Below, one piece after another: positions 19,497 through 30,457 of a stretch of DNA of 33,741 nucleotides. Under the pieces are notes generated by a model. That model did not search any database, was not told where the DNA came from, and worked only from the letters and a program-made list of their open reading frames with translations. Within the stretch, counting starts at the first letter, position 1. Every line of letters begins with the position of its first letter. Where the stretch lies: contig JAAMXP010001873.1 of assembly GCA_019693395.1 (NCBI GenBank), positions 3,071-36,811 of the forward strand, written 5' to 3'. Made by a program: the position numbers and the translations under genes. The DNA is from Ettlia oleoabundans. Taxonomy: Eukaryota > Chlorophyta > Chlorophyceae > Chlamydomonadales.

Positions 19497-22400
19497 ATGG
19501 ATGATCTGTTGCTTAACTTCAATCCGGCGGTATGGCCGTCGTTGGACGACGAGCCCGAAACTTTGTTCATCCACCCGCCACCAGGCGCCGCCATCTCCGT
19601 TCCCAGCAGCGAACGCGTGTCAACCTTTAGCGCAGCCACCTCCCAAAGCCTGAGCACAGCGCTGCCGCCGCTGGGTGACCATATGCTGGAGGCAGCAGTG
19701 GCGTCACCGCCGCCACTGTCTGTGGGGCAAGCGGGGGCCACACAGAACAAAACCAGTGTGCAAGAGAGGGCAGCCACCGCAAGGGAGAAGAATCGCTTGG
19801 CGCAAAGGCGATTCAGGTTTGTGAATGGGGAGGTGGCCAGGGCACGTGCCGCACTGGTCGGCTGTGCACGCACGGGGCATTGGAACTGACCCACCAGCCT
19901 TGTCAGCTGTGGTAGTCACCCAATTTATTGGTTGCCCGTTTGACAGCCGCAGCTGTCAGGCTGTGTATCATCCCGCTTCCAAGTTTTGCTCCAAGCTTGA
20001 CACTGCCCCTGCCCACCATTGCTGCTGTCTTTGCAGTCAGGTGGAGGCTGGCGGCCCCGCCACCCCACCACCTGCGTACACCCCAGCTGGCTGCCCACTT
20101 CCTGCTGGTCAAACACAGGAACAGCATCTGCATGCTGAACTCAACATCTGCATGCCCTGCCGCACCCTGCAGGGAGAAGGAGCGGCAGCGTCTTGCTGAA
20201 GCTGAGGCGAAGGCCCATGGGCTGGAGGCGCAGGTGTCAATGCTGCGAGCGGAGAACGCTGAGCTGGCGCGCTGGCAGCAGCTAATGGAGAAGACGCTGG
20301 CGGTGCGCACCGTCGCTGCAGCATGCTTTTGCCATCATCAAGTGCAGGAATGTCGGCAGTATGTCTAGCTTTTGGAGAAGATAGAACGACTACAGCAACG
20401 GCGGCAGCGGGGCAGGGGCAGCGCTGCTCTTGATGCAACAGCCTGCTGTGACAATGGTGCTGCAATGCGCTTCTGGCGCTGCTTCGTTGTTGTTGCTACC
20501 AAGGATGCTGCTTGCTGGCAGCTGCTGCATACAGGTTTTTCTGCTGCTGCAACCCTGCAAATCACTCTACCATGCTGGCTGGCGGTCTGCAGGTGCGGAA
20601 TGCCATGCTGTCGCTGACTGGGCGCCTGCAGGAGCCGCCTGACTGGGCAAAAACGCCTTCCACCCAGCCAGAATACAGTCAAGAGCTGCCCCCTGGATCG
20701 AATCCAGCGGCAGTTGCAGCGGTGCGGGCGGTTGGCGGGTGCATGACAGCGGCGGCAGCAGCGACAGTGGCTAGGGAGCTACCTTCGGCTGAGCAAGTGC
20801 AGGCTTTGTTGCACCAGCTGCCCAGCCTCAACGCCGGGGGCGCCTCCATGCCCCCTTTTTTGGGCGGTGCTGCCAGTGGCGCGGCGGGGCGGCAGGGCGG
20901 CGGCTACGTGTCACTGGCGATGCCTGAGGAGGAAAGCGGGGGGCTTCTGTCAGCCACGCCGTGCATGGCTGACGTTATGGCGGCGGCGGCGGCCACCAGC
21001 ATCAGCGGCAGCGGCGGGGGTTCTAGCTGCCGGGTGGTTGAGGAGCTGCAGGGTGTGGGGGCCCCCTCACCAGACAACCCCCGCCTCAGGCAACATGTGC
21101 AGGTATGGCCTGTAGGGAGGCGTTCAGTGAAAAGGGCTGCCTTGCCTACCAACCATTCACATGCCTGCCTGCCTGGCCGGCTAAATGTTGGCCTGTCTGC
21201 CTTCCACCCCAGGGCCATGCCTGCCTGCCTCCCGCGTGCACATGTGAGTGCACGCATGCACGCTGGATTACCTGATTGATTTTCTCGTTCATGCTTGCCT
21301 GCTTGTCGATCCCCTGGCTTGAACCCTGTCCTTCCACGTACATCCAGCAGGAGCTGGAGTGTGTGGACCAGTTGGTCGCGCAGTGGCGGCAGTGCAAGGC
21401 GCGCCTGGTGTCAAAGTACAACGCGGCGGCGGCAGGGGGTTTCAAGGCAGGAGCGGCGATGGAGGCGCTGGATGCGGAGGTGAAGGGACTGGCTGAGGTG
21501 AGGCAAGGGGCGCGTGGGTGAGGTGGCAGCGCCCTTTTGCATGAAATAGCGTACTCCCGACTGCGTTGAAAGAAACGACCATGGGGTGGATGACGTCGAT
21601 TGTTTTTATTTACACCGGTTGTCCAGGGGTCAGGTGGAAGAAGTAGGAGATAATGGTGGTGCCTGGTCAGGCCATAGAGCAACCACGCTTGAAAGTGGTG
21701 AGCTAGCCGCAAAGGATGGGTCTGTTGGGGTTGGTGGAGTGGTATGGCGGTGGGTGGCGCTCTTCACGCCAGCCTTTCTTGCAGACAACCCACTTGGTGT
21801 GGGCATTTCATGCTGCACATCTTGCAGTTGCACCTGAGAAAGCAGCTTGTCACAGTCCCTGTAAGCCCCGGCCCCCACATGTCACTGGGCCCTAATAGAA
21901 AGACGGGCATACATTGAGCTGTACGCCCCCCCGCTTTACCAGTGCCGCTGCCTGCCCACCTTCCTGCCTGCCTGCCTGCCTGCCTGTCCGCCCATTCGCC
22001 GGCTGTGCCTGCCCGCCTTCTGCCACTGCAGTTGTTTTGGTATGCCGCCCAGCTCAAGCCGGGGCTGTTCAAGACATTCGTGGTGAAGTGCCTGCCGCCG
22101 CGAGGCGCAGGAGGCAGCGCAAACGGCGGTGCCGGCACCCCAGCTGCCGTTGGCGCCACTGAAGCAGTTTCGGGTGCTGGTTACAGCCCTGCAACTAGTG
22201 CTACAGGCGCCAGCGCTGCTCTGGTCAGCGTGGCGAAGCAAAGCTTGGAGATGCTGAGTGAAGAGGAGGTGCGGGGATGGCGTGTGTGGGTGTACGATGT
22301 TTGTTGCTGAACAGGGTAACTGGTTGTGACGGCGATGGACATCCAGAACCAATCAGTCTCCACCCATCATCATCACCCTACGCTTTGTTCAACAAAGTTC

Positions 22401-23420
22401 CCCCAACCTTGCCTGTGTTTGTGCCCCTCGCACCCCACCTCCTCACCCTCCACACACAGATTGCCATCTTAAGGCAAGCCTGGCAGCGGTACATGCGGCG
22501 TGCCGCGGTAGCGGCAGTGGCGGCCCGCCCCTGGGTGCAGCGCCTGCGTCAGCTGTTGCAGGGGGCAGGCAGCGAGGCAATGGCAGATGCGGCACACCAA
22601 CACCTCAAGGTGGGCAGCTGGGTTGATGAGGTTGGCGGGTGGGTGGCCGATCGGGTGGATGAGTGGGGGGTTGCCGGTTGGGCGTGGAGCTCACTGAAGT
22701 GTGGCGCAGCATGGTGCACCGACGCAGCATGGACAAGGTAGAAGGGCGGCGGGCAGTTAGAGCAAGGCAGGCAGGCCGTAGACTTGGCACTGTTTGTTTT
22801 TCAGACATTCATGCATCCCTTTTCCCTTTTGCCTGCCCGTGTGGCGCAGGTTGGCGAGGTGTGTGCGCGGCTGTCGCGTTGCTGCCACGAGCAGTACACG
22901 GCAATACTGGCCTTCCTGCGCGAGATTGGCACACAAGTCAACAGCCCAGTGCGCTGCTATTGGCAGTGAGTGGCGGCACTTGCCCGGAATGGGCTGACTG
23001 CGTCAGGCCAGGGAGCACCGTGGCACTGTGTTTGTGCTGACTGGGTTGTGCGCTTTTCCTGCTAGCCTGCCCGCCTGCCTGCAACCACCCGCAGCTTCCC
23101 CATCTCATCGCCACGGCCATGGATATTGCAATCGCTGGTGCTCTGTCATGTCCCCTGAAGAATAAACACGCTAAAGTTGCCTTTACGTTCCCCTTCCTTT
23201 CTCCTGTTGCAGCCTTTCAGCAGGGAACCACTTGCCCGACCACCCCGCCATCATCAGCGAAATATTGCGCTTGCACCGACAGCACTGCCACCTCCAGCAG
23301 CAGCAGGCTGCACAGCAGCAGGCGCAGCCACCCACACAGGCGACAGAAGCAGGCAGGCTTGGCGTGGCGCGGCCGCTATCCCTGCCTCCGCCCTGGGCAA
23401 TCGGAATGCCAACGATGTGA
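19497..23420 (+). CDS. bZIP transcription factor with YAP-like basic region
   Basis: Nine exons: 19497-19816, 20173-20302, 20593-21102, 21348-21497, 22032-22268, 22460-22609, 22690-22737, 22850-22965 and 23213-23420. All phases close to 622 residues. The basic region is split by intron 1: REKNRLAQRRFR joins REKERQRLAEAEAK. It has the canonical N-x7-R spacing and continues into heptads with Leu at the three positions after the first (Ala), then Met (LEAQVSM, LRAENAE, LARWQQL). This predicts dimeric DNA binding in the nucleus. The N-terminal ~90 residues are acidic to Ser/Pro-rich and could activate transcription. After the zipper come long Ala/Gly-rich stretches and helical segments in exons 4-9 (QELECVDQLVAQW, IAILRQAWQRYM, HPAIISEILRLHRQH) that I do not recognise; they may form a second coiled coil. 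A polyQ run lies near the C-terminus. Exon 7 (48 nt, weak acceptor) is the least certain. Confidence 0.85.
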
Positions 23421-23491
23421 GCTGGCAGGCGCTTTGCACACATGCATGCATGTCGTGTGCATGTGTGTGATGGGGACCTGATGCTGCAAAT

Positions 23492-23496
23492 TGTAA
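23492..23496 (+). promoter_or_regulatory. Poly(A) signal TGTAA of the bZIP gene
   Basis: TGTAA lies about 72 nt after the stop codon. Confidence 0.55.
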
Positions 23497-24836
23497 CCCA
23501 AGACACCATAGCGCATCTTCTTGCCACCTCTTCTGTTCCCGTCAAGTACAGCCCCTTGATCCTGAGTTACAGTGTTCCGTTTTTCACTTCCTGCTGTTCC
23601 CTTGTCCATCACACGAATTTGTTCCTTGTCCTGACGTTGTTTTTTGGCAGACCAAAACTTCTTGCTTTCACGGCTTGTTCATAATACTCCGTCGCCCTCT
23701 GCTCATTTCAAGGGAGCTTTATGCCAGCCCCTCTCCTCTATCCGATCCCTTCCCTTCCTCCTCCTGACGCCATCACCTTATTGCTGGTCCCATCCCCCTC
23801 TTACCTCAGCTTCTCCCCCCAACAGCACCAGCCTCATTGTCACACCCTTCCAGCTCCCCCATCTGTCAGCTGCAAACTGTGCGCTGCTACCGGGTTTTCT
23901 TTTTGATACCCAAGCCTTGCGCCCGTATGCCCCCATGTGTATGCCCCCTTTGTGCTGGTGACTTTTAGCACCATACTCCCAGGATGGTTATGGCGTATGT
24001 CATGAAGCAACATTTTCTAAGACCCCATGCATTCAAGCCTATGTGTGGTGCAAGATGCATACCCGTGCATAACCCACCCCATGCCACGCATTCATTCGGG
24101 AGATTACACAAATCTCCCGCTACTGTTGTTCCCTTTGGGACGTCAGTTTTATCAATCGCCTTCAAGTAGTCGCTACTTTGTGTGCACACTCTTTCCACCT
24201 TCACCAACAGCACATTGACGCGGCACACCTCCATGCCTAAACTCCCACCATCTCACCACTGTCACCATCAAACACATGCACACCTGTAGTGCACTGCCAG
24301 CCTCGTGCGCACCTTCTGGACAATGTACAACCCTATCGGCCGGCCTTGGCCGGCTGCTCCCTATGGCCAGTCTTGCACCGTTCACAGCATCTCTGCCCTG
24401 GCATATGCTCTCTGCCATGTTCAACTCTGCCCTTTCCATATTCACTTTATTAACAAGAAAGTCAGCAATGCTCATCCGCTTTGTAACCACCGAACAAGCA
24501 AGCTTACAGAACGACTTTGCCAACAAAGTGCCAGTATACAACTACATAGGGACAGCATGAAATGGCTTTGAAATGTCGCCATCTGCAGGCCAATTGCAGC
24601 TTTCTGCGATGTTTTGACGGCAGGCCCAGCATCCTCCCGTCAGATGCAAGCTGGTCTGCTATACCAAAAATGCCTGGATCTCCCCAACAACTCAAGTCGC
24701 ACTGATGCAACTTTTCCAACAGTCTTGCATGACGGGTGCTGCAGACATGAAGGCATATCTACACCCACACACAAGGCTGTAGAGATCTTGGCTTGCACCA
24801 TTCTGCAACCTGCACATTCAAACTCTTCTCTTCAGC
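23497..24836. other. Convergent intergenic region (bZIP and epimerase 3' ends)
   Basis: No protein gene is supported. The first half is pyrimidine-rich on the plus strand. A minus-strand TGTAA for the epimerase is at 24504-24508, about 330 nt beyond its stop and the nearest one found. Confidence 0.45.
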
Positions 24837-26915
24837 TTAGCTCTCGCCCAGCGTGTCTCGCTCAAGCGTCGTCTCGCCCTCCCACTCCTGTCCCGCAGCC
24901 AGCGCCACCGAGCCGCTCCTGGCTTGCGCCACTTCCACACACACAAAGCCGCGCCAATGCTCTGCTCCTAGGTCCCCCATGCCGGCTGCCTTAGCCTCAG
25001 CAGGGTTCCACACCACGGCGTCAGCAAAACCATGTTTGTGGATCATCACAACGGAGCCCCGCCCGCTGTCGGCAAGCTTAAGGGGAGAGGGCGCTCCGAT
25101 GTACACGCGGTCAACCTGCTGGTACAGGGGTGTACTGCTTTCGCTTGTGGGGTTTTACGTGATAACACAAGGGAGGGCTGAAAATGAAGATGCGATGATT
25201 CAAGTTATCGTGGTGCACAAAGGGAGGGGTAGGCAGGAACCCAAGTGGTGATAGGCAGCCAGGCAGGGCAGCCCGCAGGCCCGTTCCAGAGGGTGGCCTG
25301 AAACCTGTGGCCTGGTGGCTGACTTTGGCCCGAGTGGATCCCCTATGCTTTAGGGGCACGGGCCCCGGCCCCCCACCCCCCCTTCCCTTGAATCCCCTCA
25401 CTCACCTCTCCCTTGAACACCACAGCATCCTCTGGATCATTTTCCATGGCATCGGTGGTGTTGTCCCAGAAGCTAAGACCTTTGACCCCCACCACTCGTG
25501 TGTTGGCAACATCTGGAGCGCATATAACCGCAGCAAAAGCACACCCAACAGCACAGAAGGATGATGGTCAACGACAGACGTGAAGCAATATCAACCTAGC
25601 CCGCTATTCATCCAAAGAGGTGGTTGCAGTCAGAGCGGAAGGAGGGAACACAAATGAGTGCATGAGGGCTGCAGAGCAAGCAGGCAACAGGGGGGGATAG
25701 GAACGGTAGCCCAGGCAGCGCAACAACAGCAGATTGCCCCCCCCGCCTCCCTCCCCCCCCACCCCCCCGAAGCCCTCCAGTTGGCCGACTAACAGGCTTG
25801 CCGGACTGGTGGGGGGGGCAGCGTGTTTGTCCTAGAGCGTGGCGAGCTGAGTGAAGCAGGTTATGGACGCACCAGAAACTTTAAGGTAGGTGTGAAGGGC
25901 ACACGTGAAGTCGAAAGTATTGCTGCCTGTGTTGACAACTCGCAGTGACTGCTTCAGAGCTCCGGTGGGCAGCAGGGTGACCTGTGCATGCAGGAAAGCG
26001 GTGGGGTGAGTAGGGTGGGGCATGCTGGAAGAGCAACCGGGCAAGGTGGCATTGGTGAGTGGCTGGTGGGTGTCATTCCGGCAGCAGAGGAACACTATCA
26101 GGGAGGCAGTGGTCTAAATTGGTGGGCAGGCAGGATGTGTTGCGTGGGATGAGAGGAACCCACTACCCAGCGTTGGACACAGTGGTGGGCAGCATTGGGG
26201 CCCCAGCTGGGCAGGCAGGTATTGATGAGAACAAATGCGATATTGGACTGTACAGGGACGGATGTTGACAAACATGTGCACCAAGCGGCCTGCTGCTGCG
26301 TCGCCGTGCAGCAACTCACCAACAGCGCTGGGGAGAAGCAAGTCAGCCGGCAAAGGGCGCAAGGCTTGCAGCAGCCGGGGCTGACTGAGCAGGCACGGCA
26401 ACTGGCGGGCCTGCACTCAATGCTGTTAACCCCAATCACTCACCCACCCGCATGGCCAGATGGAAGTGGTGTGGCCACTGCGCCAGTGTGGCCTCATTTG
26501 ATTCCAGTTCCAACAGGCAGCTTGCCTCGGTAAGCTCCCCCACCCGCCATTCCATGTTGCGGGCAAAGCCGTGCTGCGTCTGCAGCGGCAGTGGCCACAG
26601 ATCTAAAGTTGGCTGCCAGGCATGTCACATTCTACTGCCATATCTACCTACTCTCTCATTTCACACGCGCCCAGCCAACCGACGCACCTGTAGTGGCCCC
26701 AGCATGCCGAACTGCGGGAAGCATACCGGCACGCCGCCCCGAATGGCTTTGGGTGGTGCAAAGGGGGCCTTGGGCGACACAAACAGCAGCTCCTCGCCGC
26801 CAACACACCAGCTTGTCAGCGTGGCTCCGTGCTGGTACACCTCTGCTGTGGCGCTGCCATCCGGTGCGCGAAGCACTACCTTTGGAAGGCCGCCGTGGCC
26901 GGCAGCCAGCGGCAT
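24837..26915 (-). CDS. Glucose-6-phosphate 1-epimerase (aldose epimerase family)
   Basis: Five minus-strand exons: 26915-26688, 26579-26448, 25981-25873, 25512-25406 and 25115-24837; 284 residues, phases closing. The sequence follows plant and yeast hexose-6-phosphate mutarotases. VVLRAPDGSATAEVYQHGA is the first strand region. GGEELLFVSPKAPF, PPKAIRGGVPVCFPQFG and TQHGFARNMEWRV follow. Then come FDFTCALHTYLKVSD (catalytic His near residue 150), LSFWDN, VDRVYIGAP and RGFVCVEVAQ (catalytic Glu near residue 253). The enzyme interconverts the alpha and beta anomers of glucose-6-phosphate, speeding entry to glycolysis or the pentose phosphate pathway. Length matches the cytosolic family and no targeting peptide is evident from the chosen ATG. 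Introns 3 and 4 contain long G runs on the sense strand. Confidence 0.93.
25363..25386 (-). other. G-run cluster in epimerase intron 4 (sense strand)
   Basis: The plus strand has clustered C runs, so the epimerase pre-mRNA has several runs of four to seven G separated by one to three bases. This is a potential quadruplex-forming site shortly downstream of the exon 4 donor. Confidence 0.5.
25737..25769 (-). other. G-run cluster in epimerase intron 3 (sense strand)
   Basis: A C-rich plus-strand tract gives runs of seven to eight G in the sense RNA, joined by single-base or short linkers. It is also a likely sequencing-slippage site. Confidence 0.5.
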
Positions 26916-27777
26916 GTCGGTGGGTGGCGGTGGGACGGATTGAGCTGTTGGTTGCGGTGAGGAGGCGCGTCACGCGGCGATGAGGCAGGGCAGGATCGAC
27001 CTTTGGCCTCTTGAACAGTGAGCGTCCTGACGCTCTGGCCCGTAGAAAAACCTCAGGAACTTTCGTCAGCCAGCAACGTGAAACGCCAGTCGAGAATATG
27101 AAAGAAGCTTTCTACCGGCAATGCAGGTAACTGGCGCCGGTGAGGGATGATTCTGTGCAAGTGTAGTGCCGGCGCCAGGGTGGCAGTACAGCAAGCAGTA
27201 CAGCAAGCTGAGGATTAAATATCGGACCCCATTATCAAATGTTCATTTGGAGCGTCTCTACGCAAGCCAAAGGGCCAGGGTTTGCCCGTCCACCCCTTCT
27301 GGGGCCCTGACCAACCTGCCGAGTAGCCTCCCGTCCAGGGGCAACCCTACTTGAACCCTAGGCTCGAGCCTTCCTGTGTAGTTGCAAAGTCTGCCAGATC
27401 AAGAGCAACACGTTTCGACCCTTGGTCGGCCCGGTGTCATCGTCCCAGACTCGTCCGAATGTGCCCTGCCAGTCTCCCGTCCTGCAGGTACCATCCTTGT
27501 TGGCACAAGGGTTGAACTGCTGTCATTGTTGGCCGAGGCAGAAGGGATAAACTGCTTTCAGCGGTTTTACTTTCCCTTGGCAGTTGCCTCTTGGCAGGCA
27601 ACTGCAATGTGAGTGCCTCGCAGCAGACATCCAAGCAACCGTTGCTCCCATGCTTGCAGGCTTGGCTGGCGGTGGTGCCGTGGCCGACTGAGGCACCTTT
27701 CTGTAGAAGATGCGTGGCAGGTGGCGGCCAGCCACTAACAGCGCCCCCTAGAAGTCATCTCCAGCGTCAGCAGGGCA
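26916..27777. other. Divergent intergenic/promoter region
   Basis: This lies between the minus-strand epimerase and the plus-strand membrane gene, so it probably carries both promoters. It contains a perfect 12-bp tandem repeat CAGTACAGCAAG (x2, near 27185) and an inverted repeat GCAGTTGCC/GGCAACTGC near 27582-27606. A possible upstream exon of the membrane gene (about 27488-27608, GTGAGT donor at 27609) would splice in frame to the CAGCAG before 27776, adding residues ahead of MRFEPQ. It has no ATG of its own, so still more upstream sequence would be needed. Confidence 0.4.
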
Positions 27778-29764
27778 ATGCGGTTTGAGCCCCAGCTGGA
27801 AGGTGCTTTCCAGAGAGCGCGCAACGAGGCGCTGGCGCGCACCGATGCAAGTATGGCAGCCCTGTGCCTGTGCCTCTGGCTCGCTCAGCTCATTACTTGC
27901 GCCCTGGCGGGCCACGCCCGCATGTGCTTCAAGGTGAGGCGAGGCAGTGCGACAAGAAGCGGCTGTTGTCTGCCATCTCTCGCCTATCAGCAACCCAACA
28001 AACTTGCTGGTGGCACAGAGCCCCAGTAACTCAAGTAACAACAGCTCGCACCATGATTGCCTCATTCCATTTCCCACTATCCTAGCTCTACCACCCCACG
28101 TGACATGACCTCCAACTGCAGAATGCCCTGCTCGTGGCCCTCAGCTTTATTCCTCTGGCCGAGGGCCATGGTCGGCGCTGGCGCGCCTACCGAACTGGCA
28201 ACCACCGTTTAACGGTCCTCAAGCTCTGCATTTTTGGGCTGCTGTGCTGGGACGTGGGCGCAGGGCCACCAGCCAGCCGTACTGCAGCATCACTGGGACC
28301 AGATGTGGCACCTGCATGTGGTGGTGACGGACCAGCTGACGCTGGCCAGCCCACTTGCCTTGGGCGACCTCCCAGCACCCCTGCAGCAGCCGCCGCTGGT
28401 CAGGGTTGGCAGATGGATGGAGCAGACATCAACGCCACTGCCATGGATAGCAGCCCAAATGAATGCCCAGCGATGGGCAGTGAGCTCACCTGAGCTCACT
28501 GCCCACGCCTGTTGATGTGTGCTTGGCGGAAAAGTGTGGCATCAGCGGGGCAGTTGGTGAGGGTGATGGCACGGAGGCGGGCCTGGACGGCATGGCACAG
28601 CTGGAAACAATGTTGGCGGAGTTGGGACAGGTCCGATTCGGCACTCTGGTGCTCGCCATGGCCTGATCTGGATGGCATACACCTCACGCATGGCTGTCTA
28701 AGTCAATGCAGCAGTTGTTCCGCCACATCACTTTGCTTTCACCCAAGTATGCTTGAAGAAAACAGGCTGTCTACAATGTGCCCTCCCAGGGTTGCTGCAC
28801 TTGCAACTAACGCTGCCTCACAGACTTTCCGATTTTGCCGTCTTAGCTCCTCCCTTGCTTCCTGCTGTGCGCTCTTCCAACAGATTCAATGCAGAGCAAG
28901 CTACTCGCGCTGATGCACGCCGGCCTGGCTTTGCGCTACACCCACTGGCAGTCAACTGCTGCGCTGCAGACAGTGCTGCTCGCTGCGGCCATGGGCCAGA
29001 CAGCCTGGCAGAAGGTTTCTGGCCCCCCGAACCTGACTCCCTATGCTCCCAGCAGGCTTGTCATCAAGCAAGTGGCCAGCCTGCTTACCAACACACACTG
29101 GCTGCCGATCCGAGCAGCCCCCACAGCAAGCAGAGGCACCGCATCAGAGCACTGCCACAGCGCGCAGCTGTTCAATCTACCGTCTCACCTGGACCCATAC
29201 AGGATGGTGCTCACATGGCTGCAGGCAAGTGCCAGCTCGGCGCTTTTTGGTTTTTAGTTCTTGATTTATTTTACGGCTGAACCCAAGTCTGGGATGTCTT
29301 CCATGTAGTGCAAGGTGCAGTGTGACATTTGTTACCTAACAGCAAGGGTCCAACTGGGATGCACCTGTTGGCCGTTTGAAACAGCCAAAACAGTGGTTGA
29401 GTTGTAAGGACTTGTTAGCTTTCCAGCCACCACAGTACTCTCATGCCTCACAGAAGCTTGCCCATGTTCAGAGGTACCCTTTCACCTTCCTATCCCATTG
29501 CTTGCTTGGCTGCAGGTATGCCTTGGCTGGGTGCTGCCCACCTGGGTAGCAGTAATCAGTGAGACGCATGCACGAGAACAGTTTGCTTCACAACACCTCT
29601 CCCATCTCCAGCCCCATGAGCGGGAATGGGCGCTGGCAGCAGCTGTGGGTTATGACTGGCTGGGGCACACCTTCCACTTTTCAATCGCCTGCCTTATTTC
29701 CTGGCACCTGCTGGTGGCAGCGGCCGCTGGTGCATCACAGTGGGGCGGCGGCGGGGACGTCTGA
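27778..29764 (+). CDS. Multi-pass membrane protein, unknown family (exon model partial)
   Basis: Supported blocks are 27778-27933 (MRFEPQLEGAFQRARNEAL, then hydrophobic ALCLCLWLAQLITCALAG), from 28122 (NALLVALSFIPLAEGHGRRW), a frame near 28280-28479 (WHLHVVVTDQLTLASPLALG), a frame near 28513-28630 (SGAVGEGDGTEAGLDGMAQL), 28884-29224 (SKLLALMHAGLALRYTHWQ, TVLLAAAMGQTAWQKV) and 29516-29764 (VCLGWVLPTWVAVISETHAR; hydrophobic FSIACLISWHLLVAAAAG; stop). About five or six hydrophobic segments imply a polytopic membrane protein. The exact joins between 28200 and 28883 could not be resolved. The intron after 29224 appears to use a GC donor. I do not recognise the family and assign no function. Confidence 0.5.
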
Positions 29765-30457
29765 GGAGCGAGCCCTGACAAGGCCCCTGCTGGCGGAGCA
29801 GGGCACCCCAAGGGCCCACCTGACGCCTGCGGTGGCGTTCCTTGGTGCTCTACCATGCTGCATTGTTACCACGCCTTGTTTTCACCTCGGTCTAGCTTTT
29901 CTTATGCTCCTCTTACAGCTGAGCTGAGACATCAACACCGATTGGCCTTTTCATGGTGTTCAGCGCCCACAGGGGAGCTGCTAATACCCGCTGACCAGGA
30001 TGTGGCACATATGGCTGGTTGTTTGAAGCAGAGAGAAGCTTCGGTTTTTATGGTTTTTGCTTGGTAACAGGAGTGCAACAGCCAGTCAAGGCATAGATGT
30101 GGTAATCCGGGGGTTAGACCGGGCGCAGCAGAGGTGACAAAGGTGCACGGAGATCAACAATCTCGCAGTTTGGCAATGTTAAATGTGAAATTTTGGTGAC
30201 ATTACTTGAAATTGGACTACTTTGAGGTGCAGCAAACGTTGTTGTCAATAAACATAGCTGGCGGGACGGAGGGATCAAGGACCCTGCAGACCTCTAGATG
30301 GCCTGATTCAGGGGTTTGGGTATGCAGTACGACCACGTGCTTTCAGGGGCCAAAGGACCGCAACTTTGGAGTTGATGGTGTGCAGGACATGCAGAGACAG
30401 AGAAAGGAGGGCACCGAATAGTGCAGTATATCCTAAAAAATAAATAGGTAAAGAGCA
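29765..30457. other. Convergent intergenic region
   Basis: 3' flanks of the two membrane-protein genes. No coding or RNA feature is supported. Confidence 0.4.
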
